DNA of 64,000 nt from Plenodomus lindquistii (Eukaryota > Ascomycota > Dothideomycetes > Pleosporales > Leptosphaeriaceae), in NCBI GenBank assembly GCA_025504975.1, contig JANUWI010000002.1, forward strand, positions 3,286,001-3,350,000. Reading direction: 5' to 3'. Made by a program: the position numbers and the translations under genes. Shown here piece by piece: positions 56,669 through 64,000 of the stretch. Below the pieces are notes generated by a model that saw nothing but the letters and a program-made list of their open reading frames with translations, was not told the DNA's origin and ran no database searches. The first letter of the stretch is position 1; each line of letters opens with the position of its first letter.

Positions 56669-59155
56669 TTAAAAAACCGCAATTCCAAAAGGTCTCGACC
56701 ACTTGCTGCCAGCACCGTCTTCAACTGATATGGTAAGCCGTTCAATCCCTGCCCCACTCGCAGTGTACGTGGCAGTTGAGCCAGAAATGTCAATGACCCC
56801 ATATTTGGCACCTTCGATGGAGAAGGTGGGCTGGACGAAGCCTCGTGCCAGGGCAGCTAGGTCAATGGTGACGGATGCAGATGGCTTGACAAACGCATGA
56901 GGCTCAGCCATGAAATGCAGGTAACCTTCCAGAGGCGTGTATCCGTCTCCTCCCGTCGAGCCATCCCACCAATCTGCTATGCCATCGCCGTCAGCATCCC
57001 AGCTTGCCGAGCGCTTTGCCGAGGGGAAGTCCTCCAGTCCACCGACATCTGCGGGATTATCAATGATTCCTCGTTTCCTGCCTTTGCTCCCCGTGTAGGT
57101 TGCAGTACCGTTGAGTGTTTCTTGCACGATCCGCTTGTCATGGTCGTCTTGAACGGGCTGTGACGCACCGCTATCGCTCAGCACGATTTTGTATGCCTCA
57201 TTGGCTGATTGCGTAGTTACGTAGCTCTCGAAGAAAGGCTTGTCGAGGAATTTCTGGTAGGTGGCGCCCTCGATCGTGACATCAGCATAGCAAGCGATCC
57301 TTTGCTTCTGGCCTGTACCATCGCCGATGTACTGTGTATCGTCTTGGTCGAAGATTCCTGGCATGGCATTGCCTGCGCAGTAGTACTGTTGTGTACCTGG
57401 CATATCGTCCTCGTAAGTAGCCCGCAAGGCGTATGTCAAATTCGACGCGGGGCCGCGCTTGTACACATTGGATACGAATTGACCTTGGTGTGTTCCACCA
57501 TCCGTTACGCGCCCACCGAAGTTGTAAACAACATTGTTGCGCATATCGAGCTTACCAGCGAAGTAACCATTGGAGTCCAGGCCGCCAGCCATGCTCCAAC
57601 TTCGACCCTCGGCATGCGCAATCAAATTATGATGGAAGGAGCCTACATCTCCACCGATAGAAGCAGCGTAACCGTGACGTGTACCCGCGGGATAGTTCTT
57701 GTGGCCCGCGATGTTGAGTGGCTCGCTGATCATACTGCGCTGAAAGGTAATGTTGTATGCGCTGCGCGAGGAGAAAGACTCGTCAATAGTCCATCCTAGA
57801 CTGCAGCGGTCGAAAATGGCATGATTTGAGCCTTGCATTCCCATTCCGTCGACGGTTTGATTAGAAACGGTGCCCGGCCGCACACGAATGTGCTGGAAAA
57901 TGACGTCCGTGGCGCCAGTAAGTCCGAGTGGGTGTCCTTGAATGACTATGCCTTTGCCTGGCGCAGTCTGCCCGGCCAGTGTAATGTACTGGCCATTGAC
58001 CGACATGCGGGACTTCGTGGTAATAACGCCTCCAACGTCGAAGACGATAGTTCGTGGCCCGCTGACTTTGGTCAAAGCATAACGCAGTGTGCCTTCTGCT
58101 TCACTATCCTCGAGCGACGTGACGTGCACCACCTTTCCGCCACGCCCACCACGAGCGAAGCGTCCATAACCTTCCGCCCCAGGAAACGCCAGCTGCGCGC
58201 CGCGGAACGTAAACACTCGACCTCTGTGCACTTTGCCTTCCGCTACAACGTCCACACGCCAAAAGAAAGTGTCTTGCGTGTTAATGTCGGGAAGAGTGAC
58301 ACTAGCCTCTGACAGTCCTTTTGCCACGTTCTGAAGTTTGTCTCTAGTCGTGCCGAGATAGACGTCGTACGAAGCATTTCCAATTCGAGCTGGTGTCCAA
58401 GATGCAGCGAAGGAAGATCCGGCCTTGTCGATGCTGACTCTCTCGTCACGATGGACAGGAGTCGGGAAACTGATTTGCGTTTCGAGCGACGGAGTGTCGA
58501 TCTCAAACCCGTTGAGAAATACCCGCCCGTCTGCGTCTTTGTTCGGCGTATAGATGACGTTGACAGCTTTTCCTGACGTAGCATTGAACTTCACGTAAGA
58601 GGCACTCGACTGCCAGATGTTGTCCGCTCGGATCGACTGCTTGATACCCGTCGCAGCTTCTTTGCCATCAATGCCGATGCTCAAAGTCGATGTAGCGTTC
58701 TGCTTGTCCCAAGCATTGTGCCAGGTAAGGATGGAGTGCTCGCCGGTCTGTAGCCCGGTAATGCGTAATGTAATAGGGACGCCTCCGATGTTGTCGCCAT
58801 CGTCAGTTTGAGTGGATATCCCCTCTGCAACGACACGTTCACCCAACGATGTGATCATACGTGTGTAAACAACTTTGTTGTAGTTGCCATTCAGCTTGCC
58901 GCTGGCCGCTGCAAGCTCGAAACTAAGGTTACCACCCTTGCTACCACTCTCGAAAGTCGCCGAAGCCGTATTTGGAACACTCCATGTAGTGAAGTCGGCA
59001 TCCAGTGAGTCGCGAACTGAGACTGGGTTGAGTCGGACGCGAATCTTTGCGTGGTCGCCAATGTCAGTTATATCTGACTGACGCGGATGGAAATGGGTTG
59101 ATGCAGCCAAAGCTGCACTCAACAGGACAACAGAAAGCGAACGAAGGACACCCAT
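56669..59155 (-). CDS. Secreted modular pectate lyase-like protein
   Basis: Single-exon gene, 828 residues, signal peptide MGVLRSLSVVLLSAALAAS. The N-terminal 230 residues form a carbohydrate-binding-like beta region (GNLSFELAAASGK, GVFL-type GRVFLNGFEID). A fibronectin-III-like domain follows at about 240-320 (ASWTPARIGNASYDVYLG, TFFWRVDVVAEGKVHRG). The catalytic-like right-handed beta-helix of the pectate lyase superfamily begins at AFPGAEGYGRFARGGRGGKV and includes VTSLEDSEAEGTLRYAL, IVFDVGG, ITLAGQTAPG and SLGWTIDESFS. It ends with a DxDGDGIADWWD calcium-loop-like motif and a C-terminal beta domain. This layout is commoner in bacterial plant-cell-wall enzymes, where such proteins are assigned to polysaccharide lyase family 1-like groups; bacterial origin is a possibility, supported by lack of introns. 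The exact substrate (pectate or rhamnogalacturonan) is unproven. Confidence 0.85.
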   Translation of the reverse strand: MGVLRSLSVVLLSAALAASTHFHPRQSDITDIGDHAKIRVRLNPVSVRDSLDADFTTWSVPNTASATFESGSKGGNLSFELAAASGKLNGNYNKVVYTRMITSLGERVVAEGISTQTDDGDNIGGVPITLRITGLQTGEHSILTWHNAWDKQNATSTLSIGIDGKEAATGIKQSIRADNIWQSSASYVKFNATSGKAVNVIYTPNKDADGRVFLNGFEIDTPSLETQISFPTPVHRDERVSIDKAGSSFAASWTPARIGNASYDVYLGTTRDKLQNVAKGLSEASVTLPDINTQDTFFWRVDVVAEGKVHRGRVFTFRGAQLAFPGAEGYGRFARGGRGGKVVHVTSLEDSEAEGTLRYALTKVSGPRTIVFDVGGVITTKSRMSVNGQYITLAGQTAPGKGIVIQGHPLGLTGATDVIFQHIRVRPGTVSNQTVDGMGMQGSNHAIFDRCSLGWTIDESFSSRSAYNITFQRSMISEPLNIAGHKNYPAGTRHGYAASIGGDVGSFHHNLIAHAEGRSWSMAGGLDSNGYFAGKLDMRNNVVYNFGGRVTDGGTHQGQFVSNVYKRGPASNLTYALRATYEDDMPGTQQYYCAGNAMPGIFDQDDTQYIGDGTGQKQRIACYADVTIEGATYQKFLDKPFFESYVTTQSANEAYKIVLSDSGASQPVQDDHDKRIVQETLNGTATYTGSKGRKRGIIDNPADVGGLEDFPSAKRSASWDADGDGIADWWDGSTGGDGYTPLEGYLHFMAEPHAFVKPSASVTIDLAALARGFVQPTFSIEGAKYGVIDISGSTATYTASGAGIERLTISVEDGAGSKWSRPFGIAVF

Positions 59156-60168
59156 GATTGTGCTGGGGTTGTAAAGAAACGCTATGCAAAGCGCATCTTC
59201 TAGAAGTATTTCAAGTCAACTGCAAGCAAGCGTCCCATAATTGAGCGGAAGAACCAGTACCAGCGATGGAAGACATTACGCCGAACCTAGATTAAGGACA
59301 AGCATTGCAGATGTGTCGGATTGATATGATCTGCAGGGAAACAATCTTGTATCGACTAAGCTAATTAGTGGGAGCCAAATTGCTGTTTCAGGACGGGTCC
59401 GCTGCAAACCACAAGGATCGCGCTTCTCAGGCTAGTCAGTTTGACATGAGGCTGAAGTAAATATGCGCATCTGGCCATCTTATGACCAGGATCTGGCGAA
59501 ACGAACTGCCTATGTCGCATTGGTCGGAGCATTGAAGAGCGACGGTCCACTGCTCATTGGATATGTTGTTCGTGCTATCGTCGTGGCAATGGGACGGTAT
59601 CGTGAGCGCTACCCGCCTGTGGAGTTGTCGGAATACACAGTGTGAGTACACTATTGCTGGTAGGTGATTGACAAAGACCTGTGAGTGTTGTGGAAGCTCC
59701 TGTACATAATTAGGGAAGACTGCATTAGTCGCGCCAAGGACAGCGGCTTACGTCACACGCCTGGACAGCCTCACTCGTGGTGGGTACTCTCTCCCTCCCA
59801 CTGACACCGCTGAATTTTTTCCATCACCACCCAACGTCGGCATATATGTGTCACGTGAATACGAGCATTCAGATGTTGGATGTGTCAAATCGATCGATGC
59901 GATCCTAGCGGCGTCCAACGGTACGCCCGATTCATCATGATGTCAGGACCACCACTAGCCTTTGCGTACCTGCATGAGGGTGAGCTCATGGCTACAAGGT
60001 GACCATGAGCGCATGCTTTTACCCCTCTTCACTACACACATAATTCAACAGGCGTCTTCACAGCGTGACGAACGTCGACCCCAACAACACTGACAATTTC
60101 AAATTCTGAGCTCCTCCAACCCCAAACCTAATCTATTTCCGTAATCCAACTTCAAACTTACTCACACA
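59156..60168. other. Divergent intergenic region
   Basis: 1 kb between the starts of the pectate lyase-like gene and the small gene at 60169; holds both promoters. Only short frames. Confidence 0.55.
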
Positions 60169-60665
60169 ATGCCTCGCATGGTAGCACCACCGCCATCGGG
60201 CGAGGAATTCCAAATCGTTCTCAGCAAGCCATTCAGCGGCGCTCCAACCCATCAAGTCGAAGTCATTGGTGCCCCAAACAGCTCGGCCAGCATCCGCCTA
60301 ACCAACTACAACGGCAGCAACAAGTCGTCTGAGAAGAAGGGCGATGTTCCTTCGTAAGCTACCCAGAACGCCCTTGGTTCATAGTGTTCCCCCATACTAA
60401 CCTTCTTGCCAGCGATGACGTGAAGGAGCTCATGTCGCTCATCTCAACTCTCCGCGGTTTCCCTTCGCACGAGTCCAAGGACATCTACGGCCAGGACGTC
60501 AAGGTTGACTTCAACACTTTTGAGATTCAGTGGAGTAACCAGGAGGAAGATCCGGCGGCAGCGGGTGGCGAGGTGGCTGGCGAGCAAAAGGATGACTTTA
60601 AGAGGATTGTGGATAGTATGGAGGCGTTAGCGAGGCAGTTTGCCAAGCAGGACTCTGCTATTTAG
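60169..60665 (+). CDS. Small hypothetical protein, 145 residues
   Basis: Two exons, 60169..60353 and 60413..60665. The intron has a GTAAGC donor, an ACTAACC branch and a TTGCCAG acceptor, and joins DVPS to DDVKELMSLISTLRGF. The N-terminal half is beta-like (FQIVLSKPFSGAPTHQVEVIG), the second half helical with an acidic tail (QWSNQEEDPAAAGGE) and a terminal helix RIVDSMEALARQF. No named family is recognised. Good splice sites and coding-type composition make it a real gene. Wobble bases switch from C to G near 60520. The end is 249 bp from the convergent phospholipase D stop. Confidence 0.75.
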
Positions 60666-60914
60666 AAGTACAATATGAGCTGCGTCAGGTGTTTGCAAAA
60701 GCATGCATTTGGGTCGTGAATAATCGGTCTTGGTGTCCAATCAGACAAATAGTCAATGATGCAAACAACGGTCGTATAATAACGTCAATAGGAAAGACTG
60801 CAAAATTATGAACATAGTTGCTGACGCTACCCAGCGCCGAATATCCAGCCTTCAAGGCTCCAGAAAAGGTCATGCTTGCATACCCCATCAACATCCCATC
60901 GTATTCCCAATACC

Positions 60915-63514
60915 TCAAGTATAGATACTCTCCGTGAACGAATTGACTGCCAACCCCTTCTCGGCCATGTTCTCATCCTCCAGGAACTTCAACTGCATCC
61001 ATACTAGATGTCCTTTGATCTTGTCCAGCTCAGCCCGGATCTCCTTGACAGGCCGTACCATGTCATAGAGATGACCCTGCTTGTGGTCTTTATCTGCCTG
61101 TGGATTCGGTGTGAACGCATCATAGTCTGCAAAAGTACGGATCTTGTCGTCTGGATCAGCATGGAACAGTGTGCGGAAGATTTCCGTGTTGTCTGTTGCG
61201 CGTTTGCACCACTCTTCCCAGAGGTTTGACGAGAGCGGGTCAGAGACAAAGTCAGCTTCGGGACCAGGGAGGGTGTCATTTCGTGAATCCTCGCCTGGAG
61301 GCTGTGCGTTGGGATCTTCTGAGCCGTCGAGAGACTGAGCGGGGAGAAGGCCGAGATGCTCGCGCCATAGGTTCGAGCGGAGTTCGTGGGCAAGTCGTGC
61401 AGCTTTGTAGGGCTTGCCGTCCATCTCGATATCAATCATGTCCTGGTCCTGCAAGACGATCGACAACTCTGAGTCGTGGAATCCTAATTGCGAGCGGTCG
61501 TTGATATTGGAAGAGCCGCAGATAACGTACTTCTCATCAACGATGCAGAGCTTCGCATGAATGTACAACTCTTCCTGGAAGAAGAATTGTTTCTCGTCTT
61601 CCTCTTCGCCCTCCCACTCTTCAGTGCTAGGCTTTTTGTCGTTCAGCATTGCGTCATCGGCGATGGAATCAGGATCAATAATGCCACCTTGATCGCCTAA
61701 GCCAACTTCTTCGTTCTGGTTGAAGAATTTCTGGCGCAACTCCTTTGCATGTCTTCGAGCCTCCTCACCGCTCTCTTCAAGCGGAGCTTCAAGTTCCGCA
61801 ATTTCGGCCTCTTCAAGATCCATATACGTCATACCGGACTCCTGCTCGCGCTTCTTAAGCGTGGGCGTAACGTTGATACGATCATACGAGCGTAGGTTGA
61901 AGAAGAATATGTACTTCTCCGGATCCACTCCTTGTGCTCTGACCTTGCCATATATGCTTTCATCACCTCTGCATATACTCTTGAATTGATAGTCCATGAT
62001 TGCTCGCGTACCGGCCGCTGCATTGTCTCGCAGATCTCCTGCAAAACCAGGAATCGCTGGGATGACAATGATCATCTTGAAATGACGACCCTCCTTATCA
62101 GCTTTGACAATGGCATCCACCATGGCAGCACCGATTTGGTTGTGAACCGCGTTCATGTCATTTTGCTCTGTCGCGGTGATGAAGAACTGGTTCTCGATAT
62201 ACACATAATGTTGGGCGTTTCGGATCAGTTCGCAATATGCATTTTGGATGCTCTGTTCGTGTGGCGCGATTCCCATGCTCCAGTCAGCGCTGCTTCTAAC
62301 GAGTTGGGCATGAACAGTTCCACGGTTCTCGAGATTCTTTGAGTTGAGCTGAGTGAGAGGATGGTGTACGTATTGCCCGACAGGAAACTTTGGTCTCTGT
62401 ACACCGATCAAGTCTTCATCTGCACCTTCTCGACCTTCCATTGTAAGCCAATCATACCGTTCATCTCGCTTGTACTTGTCTCGTTTCATGAAGTTCCAGC
62501 GCAGGACAAAATGTTCCGCGATGTCGAACACTGCAGGACCAATGAGACCCATGGACACATCATGCCATGGCATGCGACCGTACTCGAGTTTATTCAGCTT
62601 GTTCGACTTCCAGTCGTCGACGCCTTCGAAGTCTAAAATGCGGTTGTTGTTGAAATCTTGGCCAGGGAAAATTTGATTCTGGATCCCGGAAGGGTGCACA
62701 TCTGAAAGGGGATGCTGCTTTTCGTCCCATCTCCCATAGCACAAATCTAGTCCACCAATGAAGGCCATGGCATAGTCAATTACGATGAACTTCTCGTGAT
62801 GCGCCCAGTAGAATGTCATGTCAGAGGCATTCTCGAAGACGTTGTGATCTGGGTGTCTCATGACTGCAATGTTCCCATAGCCAGGCTCACCTTCCTTGAA
62901 CATGCCCATGAGGGCCTTTTTGGTATGTTGACTGTTGCATGTCAATGCAGCAGATACCTCGGCGCTCGTCAGCTGGGCAATGGCAAAAAGATTGCGATCA
63001 CGTCCCTTACCTCCTTGTATACGGAAACGTAGATCTTGACGCCAGCCTGCGCTCTCCGCTTGAGGATCTGATCTAATCGCCATTTTTGATTGTAGAAGGG
63101 CGGCCTCTTTAAGAACAGCTCCGGACTGAGCCACCAATCCGCGATGTAAATGGTCTCCTGCGCTTGCTCCAGGGCCTCGGCTACAGCCCAGAAGTAGTCT
63201 CTGCCATCGACATACCACTTCACCAGATTGCCCTCCCGCTCCGGCGCAAAGCTGTGAAAACGGTGACTGTCTGCGATCTTTTCCCGCTTGGCATCCGTAG
63301 CCTTCTCGTGCTCTTCATCGTGGCGGTGGTTGGTGTTGAAGAGATTGGTCAATTTACCAACCTTGTTCTTTGCGTGCACAGCCTTGATATGCACTTCCTT
63401 CAGCTTTGTGTGCTCAAGCTTCTCTTGTAGGTCTTGTAGCTTCTCCGATGCCCTGTGGTTGAACGGATGGAAAAGCTTCTTAAGGCCCTTCTGTGTTTTT
63501 CCCGCATCAGACAT
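60915..63514 (-). CDS. Phospholipase D (PldA-type, without PX/PH domains)
   Basis: Hydrolyses phosphatidylcholine to phosphatidate. Two exons, 63514..63011 and 62957..60915; 848 residues, close to the size of Aspergillus PldA and half that of yeast Spo14. The 53-bp intron (GTAAGG donor, GCGCCGAG acceptor) restores VYKE-VSAALTCNSQHTK. Both catalytic HKD motifs are intact: HHEKFIVID (H-x-K-x4-D, first) and HAKLCIVDEKYVICGSSNIND (second). Between them are the conserved MPWHDVSMGLIGPAVFD and YVYIENQFFI. The N-terminus is a lysine-rich helix (LKKLFHPFNHRASEKL) and may bind membranes. An acidic insertion (EEWEGEEEDEKQ) precedes the second HKD. No transmembrane span or signal peptide. Acts in membrane traffic and lipid signalling. 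Confidence 0.94.
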
Positions 63515-64000
63515 GGCTGTGGCCGTGCGCTATGATCTGCGAACGCGAGGGATGACGGCCTGCGAACGATGAGGCTTGAAGGAGGCTGAGGGGTGAGGCG
63601 TCGACGTGGAGAGGCGCTTGCTGTCGCGTGCGCTGGTCTTGTACACCCCGCGGTCAATCTGAAAACCGGTATTCACTGCATGTAACTTTGCGATGAGACC
63701 AGGATACTGCGCGATTGTTGCGGGAAGAACGGGACGCCTGGCAATTCGATGACGTACCGCGATGCTATATACAGCAACTATGCCGTATGTAGCTCGCGAT
63801 GCGCCGAAATGGGGCACGCCGGGGCGCTATTTATGCGAAGTGAAGATTGGGGCTGAGATTCCTGCTCACCTGCGACTCTCGTGTGACGATGTGCCGCCTG
63901 GAGTTTCTTTGGTGATTGATTGCGGGGTGTCGCGGCCGTGACTGCAGAACGCGCCGCTTGCACCATCTCGGAACTTCCTTCCGATCCTTGCACAATCAAG
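63515..64000. other. Upstream region of phospholipase D
   Basis: Contains the promoter and leader of the minus-strand PLD gene and runs to the window edge. Two overlapping frames of 95 and 73 codons on the minus strand have no known domain. Confidence 0.5.

Overview
This is a piece of a filamentous ascomycete nuclear genome. Genes are split by short introns (mostly 45-70 bp) with GTAAGT/GTACGT-type donors and CTAAC-like branch sites. The proteins include DASH subunit Ask1, a Dal5-type permease pair, a PTH11/rhodopsin-like membrane protein, a secreted pectate-lyase-like enzyme and a PldA-size phospholipase D. The gene styles suggest Dothideomycetes, perhaps Pleosporales, but that is inference; no rDNA or other marker is present. 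I resolved about 20 well-supported protein genes, one decayed gene, two miniature inverted-repeat elements and several weak or orphan gene models. No tRNA, rRNA or CRISPR array was recognised.

Layout. 1-17 kb is mostly housekeeping: the 3' part of SEC7 (Golgi ARF exchange factor), a secreted yellow/MRJP-like protein, a La-type RNA-binding protein divergent from mitoribosomal protein uS4m, elongation factor 2, and an RBM26/27-like CCCH-RRM protein. 17-24 kb is sparser: a GFA/CENP-V-type zinc protein, then small fast-evolving hypothetical genes and a G-quadruplex-like tract. 24-30 kb holds a secreted DNase-like nuclease and a Dal5-family permease. 31-40 kb is a same-strand run of a RAD5/HLTF-like SNF2-RING protein, type II PI 4-kinase and DASH subunit ASK1. 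40-51 kb holds a predicted mitochondrial SDR, a convergent second SDR, LSM4, a single-pass membrane protein, a quinone-oxidoreductase-like MDR enzyme and a second Dal5-type permease. 52-54 kb is a decaying island with a frameshifted SDR pseudogene beside a TA-flanked MITE. 54-64 kb carries the rhodopsin-like membrane protein, the pectate-lyase-like secreted enzyme, a small hypothetical protein and phospholipase D.

Functional links are mostly those of a general genome. SEC7, PI4K and PLD all act in membrane and phosphoinositide traffic. La, RBM26/27-like, LSM4, EF2 and uS4m act in RNA metabolism and translation. The secreted MRJP-like protein, nuclease and pectate lyase together with the permeases and the receptor-like protein fit a saprotroph or plant-associated lifestyle. 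I see no biosynthetic backbone gene and so no secondary-metabolite cluster.

The most unusual signal is compositional. In at least eight genes the wobble base of the coding strand flips from C-rich to G-rich shortly before the stop codon. The two MITEs, the multiply frameshifted SDR, the start-codon-only coding exon of LSM4 and a 66-nt in-frame optional intron in the SNF2 gene are also worth a second look.
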